In this document: positions 50,460 to 58,983 of the stretch, piece after piece
How positions within the stretch are numbered: position 1 is the stretch's first letter
Layout of the letters: each line of letters starts with the position of its first letter
Origin: Streptomyces sp. M92
GTDB taxonomy: Bacteria > Actinomycetota > Actinomycetes > Streptomycetales > Streptomycetaceae
Direction of reading: 5' to 3'
Assembly (NCBI RefSeq): GCF_028473745.1
Contig: NZ_CP101137.1
Coordinates: 2,728,001 to 2,792,000 of the forward strand
Length of the DNA: 64,000 nt
Made by a program: the position numbers and the translations under genes
The notes under the pieces: model-generated
The model's input: the letters and a program-made list of their open reading frames with translations, nothing else
What the model was told of the DNA's origin: nothing
Databases searched by the model: none

Positions 50460-51761
50460 TCAGGCCCGCGCCGGCACGCCCCGGCCCGTGCGCCGGGCCG
50501 CCAGCGAACCGGTCACCGTGATCGCCAAGACGCCGGACACCGCCAGCAGTCCGACGCCGACCGTCCCGGCCCAGCCGCCGGAGTGGAAGGCCACCGCGCC
50601 GACCGTGCTGCCCGCGCTGGAGCCGATGTAGTAGGCGGACTGGTACAGCGCCGAGGCCTGCGCGCGGCCGTGCGCGGCCGTCCGGCTCACCGCCGAGGAG
50701 GCCACCGCGTGCCCGGCGAAGAAGCCCGCCGTGATCAGCACCAGGCCCAGCAGGACCAGCGGGAGGGAGGGGGCGAGGGAGAGCAGCAGGCCGGCCGCCG
50801 TGGTGCTACCGCCCAGGTACAGTGCCCCGCGGCGGCCGAGGCGGCCCACCAGGCGACCCGCCGTGGACGCCGAGACGGTGCCCACCAGGTACACGAGGAA
50901 GATCGAGCCGATGACGCCCTGCGGGAGCGAGAACGGGGCTTCCGCCAGGCGGTAGCCGATCACCGTGTAGACGCCGCCGAACACCGTCATGAACAGCGCG
51001 CCGATCGCGTACAGCCGGCGCAGCAGCGGGTTGGCGAGGTGGTCGCGGACCGTGCGGGCCAGCACCCCCGGTCGCAGCGAGCCCGGGGTGAAGTGCTTCG
51101 GCGCCGGCAGCAGCATCCGGAAGGCCACCGCGCACGCCACCGCCACCACGCCGATCACGCCGACGGCGACCCGCCAGCCCCACTCCTGGGCGACCCAGCC
51201 GGTGATGACCCGGCCGCTCATCCCGCCGACGCTGTTGCCCGCGACGAACAGGCCGATCGCGGTGACCAGCGCCCGCGGGGCGACCTCCTCCGCCAGGTAG
51301 GCGGTCGCCGAGGCGGGCAGCCCCGCCAGCGCCGCGCCCTGCACCGCGCGCAGCGCGACCAGCGCCGGCAGCGACGGGGCGAACGGGACCAGCAGCCCGA
51401 CGGTCACCGCGACCGCCAGGGACGCCGTCATGACCGTACGCCGTCCGAACCGCTCCGAGAGCGCGCTCATCGGCAGGACGAACACCGCGAGGCCACCGGT
51501 CGCCGCGGCCACCGTCCAGCTCGCGTCGCCCGCCGTGACGCCCATGTCGCCGGAGATCAGGGGCAGCAGCGCCTGGGTGGAGTAGAGCAGCGCGAAGGTG
51601 GCGACGCCCGCGAGGAAGAGGGCGAGACTCATCCGGCGGTAGCCGGGGCCGCCGGGGGCCATGCGCGGTGTGTGGACGTCGGGTGTGCCGGGGACGTCGG
51701 GAGCGGAGACGGAAGCGGCGGCGCCCACGGTGGTGGACGCCCCGGTATCGGCGGGAGTCAT
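50460..51761 (-). CDS. MFS transporter
   Basis: 433-aa major facilitator with 12 predicted helices. Features: ATFALLYSTQALLPLISGDMGVTAGDASWTVAAATGGLAV (start of the arabinose-efflux/YnfM-like group), LSERFGRRTVMTASL (the MFS loop 2-3 motif), GYRLAEAPFSLPQGVIGSIF and SSAGSTVGAVAFHSGGW. The N-terminal ~40 residues are polar (TPADTGASTTVGAAASV). Likely an efflux pump. Divergent from a LysR regulator 63 bp away that probably controls it. ATG at 51761; the frame extends to 51839. Confidence 0.88.
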   Translation of the reverse strand: MTPADTGASTTVGAAASVSAPDVPGTPDVHTPRMAPGGPGYRRMSLALFLAGVATFALLYSTQALLPLISGDMGVTAGDASWTVAAATGGLAVFVLPMSALSERFGRRTVMTASLAVAVTVGLLVPFAPSLPALVALRAVQGAALAGLPASATAYLAEEVAPRALVTAIGLFVAGNSVGGMSGRVITGWVAQEWGWRVAVGVIGVVAVACAVAFRMLLPAPKHFTPGSLRPGVLARTVRDHLANPLLRRLYAIGALFMTVFGGVYTVIGYRLAEAPFSLPQGVIGSIFLVYLVGTVSASTAGRLVGRLGRRGALYLGGSTTAAGLLLSLAPSLPLVLLGLVLITAGFFAGHAVASSAVSRTAAHGRAQASALYQSAYYIGSSAGSTVGAVAFHSGGWAGTVGVGLLAVSGVLAITVTGSLAARRTGRGVPARA

Positions 51762-51824
51762 ACCGGGACCGTACGGAGACCGCGACTCATCCGTCCAATG
51801 CATGGAATGGCCATAATCGTTCCC

Positions 51825-52778
51825 ATGGTGCATCAGCAAAGCTCACAGGCACGCCTGTCACCATCCGGTGACACAGAAGACATCGTCGCGCTGCTCGCGC
51901 CCCGCCTCGCGCACTTCGCCGGCGTGGCCCGTACCGAGCACGTCACCCGGGCCGCGCAGGAGATGAACGTCCCCCAGTCGACGCTCTCCCGCGCCCTCGT
52001 CCGCCTCGAAGCCGACCTGGGCGTCGACCTGTTCGTCCGCCGCGGCCGCACCCTCGCGCTGACCGTCGCCGGGCGCACCTTCCTCGGCTCGGTCGAGCGC
52101 GCCCTCGCCGAGGTCGAGCGGGCCGCCGAGGAGGTCCGCGCGGACGCCGACCCGGCCACCGGCAAGGTCGCCTTCGGCTTCCTGCACACCATGGGCGCCG
52201 AGACCGTCCCCGGCCTGCTGCACGCCTTCCGCGCCGACCACCCCCGGGTGCGCTTCAGCCTCGTCCAGAACTACGGGGAGGCGATGCTGGAACGCCTGCG
52301 CGCCGGCGAACTCGACCTGTGCCTGACCTCCCCGGTCCCGGACGCACCCGACCTGGTCGCCCGACGCCTGGACGAGCAGAAGCTGCGCCTGGTCGTCCCC
52401 GCCGACCACCCGCTGGCCGGCCGGCGGCGCATCCGTCTCGCCGAGGCCGCCGACGAGAACTTCGTGACCCTGGAGCCCGGCTACGGGCTGCGCCGCATCA
52501 CCGACGCCCTGTGCAAGGAGGCGGGTTTCCGGCCCCGGGTGGCCTTCGAGGGGGAGGAGGCGGAGACCCTGCGGGGCCTGGTCGCCGCCGGTCTCGGCGT
52601 CGCGCTCCTGCCGCCGCCCGCCGTGCCCCGCCCCGGCGTGGTGGAACTGGCGGTCACGGCGCCGCGCGCGGCCCGGGAGATCGGCGTTGCCTGGCTGGCG
52701 GGGCGCACGGACACGCCGCCGGTGGCGGCGTTCAAGAAGTTCCTGCTGTCGCGGAGGGGCCACCTCCTGCCGGACTGA
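51825..52778 (+). CDS. LysR family transcriptional regulator
   Basis: 317-aa regulator. N-terminal winged HTH: LAPRLAHFAGVARTEHVTRAAQEMNVPQSTLSRALVRLEADLGVDLFVRRGRTLALTVAGRTFL. C-terminal type 2 periplasmic-binding-like effector domain: KVAFGFLHTMGAETVPGLLHAFRADHPRVRFSLVQ, LDLCLTSPVPDAPDLVARRLDEQKLRLVVPADHPLAGRRRI. Divergent from the MFS gene; a short inverted element around CCAATGCATGG (51795-51805) in the 63-bp gap could be its site. ATG at 51825. Confidence 0.9.
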   Translation: MVHQQSSQARLSPSGDTEDIVALLAPRLAHFAGVARTEHVTRAAQEMNVPQSTLSRALVRLEADLGVDLFVRRGRTLALTVAGRTFLGSVERALAEVERAAEEVRADADPATGKVAFGFLHTMGAETVPGLLHAFRADHPRVRFSLVQNYGEAMLERLRAGELDLCLTSPVPDAPDLVARRLDEQKLRLVVPADHPLAGRRRIRLAEAADENFVTLEPGYGLRRITDALCKEAGFRPRVAFEGEEAETLRGLVAAGLGVALLPPPAVPRPGVVELAVTAPRAAREIGVAWLAGRTDTPPVAAFKKFLLSRRGHLLPD

Positions 52779-52957
52779 CCGCGGCCTCGGCCCTCCGGCG
52801 GACTGCGCCCCCGGCCCTCAGGCTGTTCGCAGGTCCTGCCGCCGAGGCGTTCACAGCCCCACGATGCCGGCGGGTCGCAGGGTCGGCCATCCTGGCGGAC
52901 CACAGACCCTGCCGCCCCGGCGGTTCACAGCCCCACCACCGCGACCGGCCAAGGCCT

Positions 52958-53719
52958 CTACCGCCGCAGCGACTTCCCGAACCCCACCGCCAACGGCATC
53001 CGCAGCCCCAGCGGCGGGGGAGCGGCCAGCGCGTCCTCCACCGGGCGGGAGAAGGACTGCCCGAAGAGCGCGCCCATCACGAAGTCCTCCGCCAGCGCCA
53101 CCACTTCCTCCCGGTAGTGGCGCAAGCCGTGGCCGTCGGAGTGGACTTCGAACCGGCACACGGCCCGGTTGGCCTTCTTCGCCCGGGAGGCCAGCCGGAA
53201 CGACAGCTCGGGGTCGCTGCGTTCGTCGTTGGTGCCGTGCACGATCAGCACCTGCCGCCCGGCGAGCTGCTTCACCGGTTCCGGCGACGCGGCCACGTCC
53301 TCGTCGGGCAGCCAAGGAGCGATCGCCAGCACGGAACTGACGGCCTCGTGCCCGGCCGCCCGCAGCGCGGCCCGCCCGCCCATGCCGAGGCCGACGAGGC
53401 AGACGGGCACGTCGCCGTAGCGCCGTACGGCCTCGTCGGCGGCCCAGTCGGCGTCACGGGCGAGGTGCGCCTCCGCACCGTTCCAGCCGCGGTAGCGGTA
53501 GTGCACGACATGCGTGGCCAGGCCCTCGTCCCGCCCCGCGCGCGCGAGCCGGCGCCCGAGCGCGCGCACGGAGGCCGCGGCCAGCAGCGGAGACGGTCTG
53601 CGGCTGGACACCTCGTCCCCGGCGGGGAGCAGCAGCACCACCCCGCTCACCGCCGTCCCCTCCGGACCGAGCGTTCGCCCCAGCCGGGCCCGACGGACCG
53701 GCGTCGCTTGCTGTGCCAT
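52958..53719 (-). CDS. Alpha/beta hydrolase-fold protein lacking the nucleophile serine
   Basis: 253-aa alpha/beta hydrolase-like protein. The elbow that normally reads G-x-S-x-G is VCLVGLGMGGRAAL, i.e. G-L-G-M-G, so the nucleophile Ser is Gly. The later acid and His are still recognisable in VLIVHGTNDERSDPELSF and VHSDGHGLRHY. Earlier strands (GVVLLLPAGDEVSSRR, THVVHYRYRGWNGAEAHLARD) fit dienelactone-hydrolase-like enzymes. It may be a binding or regulatory protein rather than a hydrolase. Divergent from add. Confidence 0.78.
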   Translation of the reverse strand: MAQQATPVRRARLGRTLGPEGTAVSGVVLLLPAGDEVSSRRPSPLLAAASVRALGRRLARAGRDEGLATHVVHYRYRGWNGAEAHLARDADWAADEAVRRYGDVPVCLVGLGMGGRAALRAAGHEAVSSVLAIAPWLPDEDVAASPEPVKQLAGRQVLIVHGTNDERSDPELSFRLASRAKKANRAVCRFEVHSDGHGLRHYREEVVALAEDFVMGALFGQSFSRPVEDALAAPPPLGLRMPLAVGFGKSLRR

Positions 53720-53853
53720 GGCAGAACATTCTCAGAAGACCGGGTGTACGCCACCCGTCTTCGCAGTCACCGTTACATATCGGCCGGTTCGTAAAGCCGG
53801 GAAGCCCGCTCCCGCCGCCGCGTTCGACCGTGTCCGGGCGTTCACCCGGTGCT

Positions 53854-53865
53854 CTACGCGCGTAG
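53854..53865. promoter_or_regulatory. Nucleoside-regulon operator candidate D (CTACGCGCGTAG)
   Basis: Perfect 12-bp palindrome identical to site C, 16 bp before the add start codon and directly upstream of a TACAGT -10 at 53870-53875. The predicted transcription start would coincide with the ATG at 53882, so the mRNA may be leaderless. Confidence 0.78.
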
Positions 53866-53881
53866 GGGCTACAGTGCGGAA

Positions 53882-55051
53882 ATGACGAGCCAGAGCACCG
53901 CGAAGACCAGCGCGAGGACGCCGACGCCGGACCGCATCCGCCGGGCGCCGAAGGTTCTGCTGCACGATCACCTCGACGGCGGGCTGCGCCCCGGCACGGT
54001 CGTCGAACTCGCCCGCGCCACGGGCTACTCCAACCTCCCGGAGACCGACGCCGACCGGCTCGGCACCTGGTTCCGCCAGGCCGCCGACTCCGGTTCGCTG
54101 GAGCGTTACCTGGAGACCTTCTCCCACACCGTGGGCGTCATGCAGACCCGCGAGGCCCTGGTCCGGGTCGCCGCCGAGTGCGCCGAGGACCTCGCCGAGG
54201 ACGGCGTCGTCTACGCCGAGGTGCGCTACGCCCCCGAACAGCACCTGGAGGGCGGACTCAGCCTCGAAGAGGTCGTCGAGGCCGTCAACGAGGGCTTCCG
54301 GGAGGGCGAGCGACGGGCCCGGGAGGGGGGCCACCGCATCCGCGTCGGCGCCCTGCTCACCGCCATGCGGCACGCCGCCCGCGCCCTGGAGATCGCCGAG
54401 CTCGCCAACCGCTACCGCGACCTCGGCGTCGTCGGCTTCGACATCGCGGGCGCCGAGGCCGGCTACCCGCCCACCCGGCACCTGGACGCCTTCGAGTACC
54501 TCAAGCGGGAGAACAATCATTTCACCATTCACGCGGGTGAGGCCTTCGGGCTGCCGTCCATCTGGCAGGCCCTCCAGTGGTGCGGCGCCGACCGGCTCGG
54601 GCACGGCGTGCGCATCATCGACGACATCCAGGTCCACGAGGACGGCACGGTCAAGCTCGGCCGGCTCGCCTCGTACGTCCGGGACAAGCGCATCCCCCTG
54701 GAGCTGTGCCCCAGCTCCAACCTCCAGACCGGCGCGGCGGACTCGTACGCCGAGCACCCGATCGGCCTGCTGCGCCGGCTGCACTTCCGTGCCACGGTGA
54801 ACACGGACAACCGGCTGATGTCGCACACCAGCATGAGCCGTGAATTCGAGCACCTTGTCGACGCGTTCGGTTACACGCTCGACGACATGCAGTGGTTCTC
54901 CGTCAATGCGATGAAATCAGCGTTCATTCCTTTCGATGAACGACTGGCCATGATCAATGACGTCATCAAGCCCGGGTATGCGGAGCTGAAGTCCGAATGG
55001 CTGTTCCAGCAGACCGCTTCTACCAGCACGTTTGTCGAGAACGAGGGTTGA
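53882..55051 (+). CDS. add: Adenosine deaminase
   Basis: 389-aa TIM-barrel zinc enzyme converting (deoxy)adenosine to (deoxy)inosine. Zn/substrate motifs in order: [37 protein letters not shown] (catalytic Glu), [12 protein letters not shown] (His), [12 protein letters not shown] and [17 protein letters not shown] (metal Asp). No Shine-Dalgarno sequence is seen. The palindrome 16 bp upstream is shared with the BMP and ABC-transporter genes 10-15 kb away, linking it to nucleoside uptake. A hairpin terminator follows. Confidence 0.95.
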   Translation: MTSQSTAKTSARTPTPDRIRRAPKVLLHDHLDGGLRPGTVVELARATGYSNLPETDADRLGTWFRQAADSGSLERYLETFSHTVGVMQTREALVRVAAECAEDLAEDGVVYAEVRYAPEQHLEGGLSLEEVVEAVNEGFREGERRAREGGHRIRVGALLTAMRHAARALEIAELANRYRDLGVVGFDIAGAEAGYPPTRHLDAFEYLKRENNHFTIHAGEAFGLPSIWQALQWCGADRLGHGVRIIDDIQVHEDGTVKLGRLASYVRDKRIPLELCPSSNLQTGAADSYAEHPIGLLRRLHFRATVNTDNRLMSHTSMSREFEHLVDAFGYTLDDMQWFSVNAMKSAFIPFDERLAMINDVIKPGYAELKSEWLFQQTASTSTFVENEG

Positions 55052-55072
55052 TCGAGGGAGGACGGTAATACG

Positions 55073-55109
55073 GAAATGCGGACGGGCTTTCACAATCCGT
55101 CCGCATTTC
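55073..55109. terminator. Hairpin terminator after add
   Basis: Perfect 13-bp stem (55073-55085 with 55097-55109), 11-nt loop, 21 bp after the add stop. Confidence 0.85.
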
Positions 55110-55189
55110 GATGTTTGCCGTCGGGGGCGGTACGTGTTTACGGTCAAGGACCGCTCACATCCCCGTCACCCCATTCGAGGACGCATTTC

Positions 55190-55558
55190 ATGAAGCAGTC
55201 TGCTGCCAAGACCCTCGGCGTCGCCGCCCTCGGTGCCGCCTTCGCCGCCGCCGGCGCGGGTGCGGCCACCGCGGCCCCCGCGCTCCCGGACACCGCCCAG
55301 ACGGTGGACTCCGTCGCCCGGACGCTCCCCGCGGAGACCGTCTCCCAGGTGGTGCCCGGCGCCGGCAACATCGTGGAGCAGGGCCGGAAGGTCTCCGCCA
55401 CGGGTCTGACCGCCGCGCAGCCGGTCGTCGAGCAGGTCGTCGAGCAGCAGCTCTCCGAGGGCCCGACCAAGCCGGTCGCCGGGCTCCTCGGCGGTCTGCC
55501 GGCCAAGGGCCTGCCCACCCAGGGCCTGCCGGTCAACGGCCTCCCGATCGGCGGCTGA
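55190..55558 (+). CDS. Small secreted protein, unknown function
   Basis: 122-aa exported protein: Sec signal peptide (KTLGVAALGAAFAAAGAGAATAAPA), then an Ala/Val/Gln-rich helical mature part (QTVDSVARTLPAETVSQVVPGAG) and a Gly/Leu/Pro-rich C-terminal repeat (GLLGGLPAKGLPTQGLPVNGLPIGG). This resembles other small Streptomyces secreted proteins with valine/glutamine helices; no enzymatic motif, no Cys. Monocistronic with a terminator behind it. A protein of similar style is encoded at 61674-62084. Confidence 0.75.
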   Translation: MKQSAAKTLGVAALGAAFAAAGAGAATAAPALPDTAQTVDSVARTLPAETVSQVVPGAGNIVEQGRKVSATGLTAAQPVVEQVVEQQLSEGPTKPVAGLLGGLPAKGLPTQGLPVNGLPIGG

Positions 55559-55574
55559 CCCACAGCTCCCCACG

Positions 55575-55620
55575 CGCCGGAAGGGGCGCACCCGGTGTCG
55601 CCGGGTGCGCCCCTTCGGCG
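55575..55620. terminator. Hairpin terminator after the secreted-protein gene
   Basis: 15-bp perfect stem (55581-55595 with 55601-55615) with TGTCG loop, extended by five more pairs across a one-base bulge. Confidence 0.88.
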
Positions 55621-55672
55621 TACCAGAGGGGAGGTACGTCAATCGGGCGCCGTCACCTGCGGCGCGGGCCGG

Positions 55673-55876
55673 TCACCAGGCCGTCCGCGCGGCCTTCTCC
55701 TCGGACGGCAGCAGGAGCCACAGCGCCAGGTAGAGCAGGAACTGCGGGCCGGGCAGCAGGCAGGAGACCACGAAGATCACCCGCATCGTGGTGGTGGAGG
55801 TGCCGAAGCGCCGGGCCAGCGCGGCGCACACTCCGCCGATCATGCGGCCGTGGGTGGGGCGGGCGAGGCGGGACAT
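55673..55876 (-). CDS. PspC-domain protein
   Basis: 67-aa protein consisting of a PspC domain: LARPTHGRMIGGVCAALARRFGTSTTTMRVIFVVSCLLPGPQFLLYLALWLLLPSEE. PspC proteins are small membrane stress-response proteins; in Actinobacteria short ones of this type accompany two-component systems. GGAGCC lies upstream of the ATG at 55876. 93 bp upstream on the same strand is the VanZ gene, so co-transcription is possible. Confidence 0.87.
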   Translation of the reverse strand: MSRLARPTHGRMIGGVCAALARRFGTSTTTMRVIFVVSCLLPGPQFLLYLALWLLLPSEEKAARTAW

Positions 55877-55972
55877 CGCGGCTCCTTCGTCAGCGTGTTG
55901 CGGGATCTGCCCTGTCGGCTTCCCCTTCATCTGCCCTCCACGCTACGGAGACGAACGGAACAAAGCGTCGCT

Positions 55973-56524
55973 CTACGGGGCGATACCGACCCTGGGAATC
56001 GTCGGGGTCCGCCCCTGAGCCGGCTCCTCCTGGGGGACGTCCTCCCGCGGCGCCCGCTCGGACCAGCGACGGACCCGGGCGCGGCCCGCGGGCACGACGG
56101 CGAGGTGCACGAGGGCTACGCCCGCCGTGTTCAGCAGCAGCGAGTCGACGTCGACGACCTGGCCGGGCACCCCGGTCTGCAACAGCTCGATGCCCAGCGA
56201 CAGCAGCGCCGCCGCGGCCGTGGTGCGCAGCAGCGAGCCCAGCGGAGAGACGGCCAGCCGGCCGCCCGCCACCGGCAGCAGCACGCCCAGCGGCGCCAGC
56301 AGCGCCAGCGACCCGCCGATGGCCCGGGCCGCCGCGGGCCAGCCCAGCGCCAGATCGGCGCGGATGCCGTCGAAGGGGCGCAGGTTCGGCGGCAGCACCC
56401 AGGGCACGTCCAGCGGCCGCAGCGTGTACCAGGCGACGAACGCGAGATGTGCGACCAGGAGGACACTTCCGGTCACACGGATGCGGAGCGCGGCGCTGCC
56501 GCCGAGGAACCCATGACGCTGCAC
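55973..56524 (-). CDS. VanZ family membrane protein
   Basis: 183-aa protein with four or five helices in the VanZ pattern: SVLLVAHLAFVAWYTLRPLDVPWVLPPNLRPFDGIRADL, GGSLALLAPLGVLLPVAGG, AAALLSLGIELLQTGVPGQVVDVDSLLLNTAGVAL. The GIELLQ...GRVxDVDDLLLNxxG signature is essentially intact. VanZ gives low-level teicoplanin resistance in enterococci; chromosomal homologues are general envelope proteins. The C-terminus is charged and Pro-rich. Confidence 0.87.
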   Translation of the reverse strand: MQRHGFLGGSAALRIRVTGSVLLVAHLAFVAWYTLRPLDVPWVLPPNLRPFDGIRADLALGWPAAARAIGGSLALLAPLGVLLPVAGGRLAVSPLGSLLRTTAAAALLSLGIELLQTGVPGQVVDVDSLLLNTAGVALVHLAVVPAGRARVRRWSERAPREDVPQEEPAQGRTPTIPRVGIAP

Positions 56525-56590
56525 GCCCCCCTAGACGCGGCCGCCGCCGCGCGCGGTTCCGGCCCCTCCCACGCAAGGGTGAGTCCTGCG

Positions 56591-56755
56591 CCACACGGCC
56601 CACACCACACGGCCCACACCGTACGGCCCAACCGTACGGCCCAACCGTACGGCCGACACCGTACGACCCCACACCGTACGGCCCAACCGTACGGCCCACA
56701 CCGTACGACCCCACACCGCACGGTCCACACCGTATGGCCCGCACCGCACGGCCCC
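56591..56755. repeat. Degenerate tandem repeat of CCGTACGG-containing 13-15-bp units
   Basis: About twelve consecutive units of the form (C)(C)ACACCGTACGGCC / CAACCGTACGGCC fill the space between the VanZ start and the lipoprotein stop. The core CCGTACGG is itself palindromic; unit length alternates 13, 14 and 15 bp with single-base drift (CGCACGG, CGTATGG, CGTACGA). Confidence 0.9.
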
Positions 56756-56764
56756 TGCGGCCCG

Positions 56765-57385
56765 TCAGCCGTCGGTGACCTCAGTGGACGGCGGCTCGTT
56801 GCTGCCCGGCCGGGCGCGGACCTCGTCCGTGCAGGAGTAGCGGCGGGCGGGCGCGTCGGAGGGGCCGGCCAGGATCACGGAGCCGTCGCCCTCGGCCGCC
56901 GCCGAGTCGGAGAAGGTGCACACCACCTGGGCGAGCGCGTACGAGGTGAGGTCGGCGGGGGCGGTGCCCAGGCGCAGCGTGTCGTCGGGGTCGCCCGGCC
57001 GCGGGCCGCTCACGGTGATCCCGTCGCGCACGTCCGTCGTGTACCCGGCCTGCTTCTCCGCGGCCGACGGCGACTGGGCCAGCTCGTCGAGCAGGCCCTG
57101 GGCCACCCGCGCCCGCCGCCCGGAGTCCGCCGCGGCCTCCGGCACCCGCACCGTCCGGTCGACGGCCACCAGGGACGAGCCGCACAGCAGGAACACCCGC
57201 ACCGGCATCCCGGGCGCGGCCCGCTCCGCCGTGTCCGGCCCGGCGAGCGAGCAGCGTGCCCGCGAGGGCGCCGGACCGAAGTCCGTGGGCACCTCGGTGG
57301 CACGGATGCCGCACCCGGTGAGCAGCAGGGCCGGCACGGCCCACAGGACCGCCCAGCGCGGTACCGGCCGACGGCGTACGGTCAT
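56765..57385 (-). CDS. Lipoprotein of the afsQ operon, GerMN-like
   Basis: 206-aa lipoprotein with lipobox LLTGC. The mature part contains a GerMN-like block (GMPVRVFLLCGSSLVAVDRTVRVPEA, VAQGLLDELAQSPSAAEKQAGYTTDV) seen in sporulation and LpqB-type lipoproteins, and four Cys. Its start abuts the afsQ2 stop (shared base 57385), so it is the third gene of afsQ1-afsQ2-lipoprotein. It may tune signal sensing by AfsQ2 as LpqB does for MtrB; that role is inference. Confidence 0.85.
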   Translation of the reverse strand: MTVRRRPVPRWAVLWAVPALLLTGCGIRATEVPTDFGPAPSRARCSLAGPDTAERAAPGMPVRVFLLCGSSLVAVDRTVRVPEAAADSGRRARVAQGLLDELAQSPSAAEKQAGYTTDVRDGITVSGPRPGDPDDTLRLGTAPADLTSYALAQVVCTFSDSAAAEGDGSVILAGPSDAPARRYSCTDEVRARPGSNEPPSTEVTDG

Positions 57386-58983
57386 CAGACCTGTCCCTTC
57401 GGGTCCTCGCCCTTGCTCTCGTCGTCCGGGGAGCCGTCGTCGCCGTCCGTCGGCGGCGTCGGGTCCTGCGGCAGCCGCAGCACGAACACCGCACCCCCCT
57501 CGGGATGGTTCTCGGCGCTGATCTCACCGCCGTGGATGTGCGCGTTCTCCAGGGCGATGGACAGGCCGAGCCCGCTGCCCTCGGAGCGGGGCCGGGAGGC
57601 GCTCGCCTTGTAGAAGCGGTCGAAGACGTGCGGCAGGACGTCCTCGGGGATGCCGGGCCCGTGGTCCCGCACCCGGATGACGATCTCGTCGTCCGCCCGT
57701 GCCACCGACACCCGCACCGGCGACCCGCCGTGCTTGAGCGCGTTGCCGATCAGGTTGGCCAGGATGACGTCCAGCCGGCGCGGGTCGAGCCGCGCGTGGA
57801 TGCCGCGCTCGGCGTCCAGGTCGACGGCGTCCAGCCAGGCCCGGGCGTCGACGCAGGCGGTGATCTGGTCGGCCACGTCGACGTCGTCGAGGACCAGCCG
57901 GGCGGTGCCGGCGTCGAAGCGGGTGACCTCCATCAGGTTCTCCACCAGGTCGTTCAGCCGCCGCGTCTCGCTGACCACCAGCCGCACGGCGGGCTCGACC
58001 ATCGGGTCGAAACTCCCGCCCTCGCCCTCACCCTCGTACTCCAGCTCCTCCTCCAGCACCTCCGTCACCGCGGTGAGCGCCGTCAGCGGCGTGCGCAGCT
58101 CATGGCTCATGTCCGCCACGAAGCGCCGCGACGCCTGCTCCCGGCCGGCCATGTCCGCGACCCGCTTCTCCAGGTTCTCGGCGGCGCTGTTGAACGTCCG
58201 GGACAGATCGGCCAGTTCGTCGGTGCCGGAGACACGCAGCCGGGTGTCCAGCTTGCCCTCGCCGAGCCGCCGCGCCGCGACCCCCAGCCGGTGCACCGGC
58301 TTGAGCACGGTCGTCGCCAGCGCCTGGGCCAGCAGCGCGGAGCCGAGCAGCGCGAGCCCGGTGGCGATCCCCAGCGACCAGGCCAGCGAGTTCAGGTCCT
58401 CGGCCTCCGGCTCCAGCGACTTGAGCATGTAGCCGGTCGGCCCGCCGCCGATCACCCTCGTTCCGGCCACGAGGTACGGGGTGCCGTCCTCGGTGGTCCG
58501 CTGCCAGTACAGGTGGTACGGGTGCTTGTTGGCCGAGGTGAGCTCCTGCTCCTTGTTCACCGCGGTGCGCAACGACTCGGGCACGTCGGCCAGCGAGAAG
58601 CCGCCCAGCCCGCCGGAACTGCCGTACACGGTCTTCCCGTCGGAGTTCTCGGCGACCAGCAGCACGCTGAACCGCTGGCTGCTGCTCGCCATCTGCCCCG
58701 CCGTGTGCTGCAACTCGTCCTGCGAGGGGTGCTCCGGCAGCGCGCCCGCGCGGTTCTGCATCTCCTGCTCGAAGCCCCGCAGCACGGCGTCCTGGGCACG
58801 GGTCAGCACCGCCTCCCGGTTCAGCCAGTAGGCGATGCCGGACGCGGAGACGGCCGCGGTGAGCGCGACCAGACCGAAGACGAGGACGAGCCTGAGCCGC
58901 AGACTGGTGAAGCGCAGCCCGGACCAGACTCCCCTGCGAGCCGCGGCCCAGCCGCGTGAACCCCCCTGGTGTTCCTGTGTCAC
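57385..58983 (-). CDS. afsQ2: Sensor histidine kinase AfsQ2
   Basis: 532-aa membrane kinase. Helix 1 at ~32-53 (RLVLVFGLVALTAAVSASGIAYW), extracellular sensor ~54-200, helix 2 ~203-222, HAMP (VHRLGVAARRLGEGKLDTRLRVSGTDELADL), HisKA with phospho-His294 (FVADMSHELRTPLTAL), and HATPase with NLIGNALKHG (N box), VRDHGPGIP (G1), FDRFYKASASR (F) and EGSGLGLSIA (G2). GTG start overlapping the afsQ1 stop by 4 bp. Phosphorylates AfsQ1; in S. coelicolor the pair influences antibiotic production and nitrogen-linked metabolism. Confidence 0.95.
   Translation of the reverse strand: MTQEHQGGSRGWAAARRGVWSGLRFTSLRLRLVLVFGLVALTAAVSASGIAYWLNREAVLTRAQDAVLRGFEQEMQNRAGALPEHPSQDELQHTAGQMASSSQRFSVLLVAENSDGKTVYGSSGGLGGFSLADVPESLRTAVNKEQELTSANKHPYHLYWQRTTEDGTPYLVAGTRVIGGGPTGYMLKSLEPEAEDLNSLAWSLGIATGLALLGSALLAQALATTVLKPVHRLGVAARRLGEGKLDTRLRVSGTDELADLSRTFNSAAENLEKRVADMAGREQASRRFVADMSHELRTPLTALTAVTEVLEEELEYEGEGEGGSFDPMVEPAVRLVVSETRRLNDLVENLMEVTRFDAGTARLVLDDVDVADQITACVDARAWLDAVDLDAERGIHARLDPRRLDVILANLIGNALKHGGSPVRVSVARADDEIVIRVRDHGPGIPEDVLPHVFDRFYKASASRPRSEGSGLGLSIALENAHIHGGEISAENHPEGGAVFVLRLPQDPTPPTDGDDGSPDDESKGEDPKGQV

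Noticed and set aside
52834..52935. Imperfect direct repeat after the LysR gene as a CRISPR or IS end
   Set aside because: Only two ~28-bp diverged copies with no spacer regularity or inverted ends; noted as low-level repetition only.
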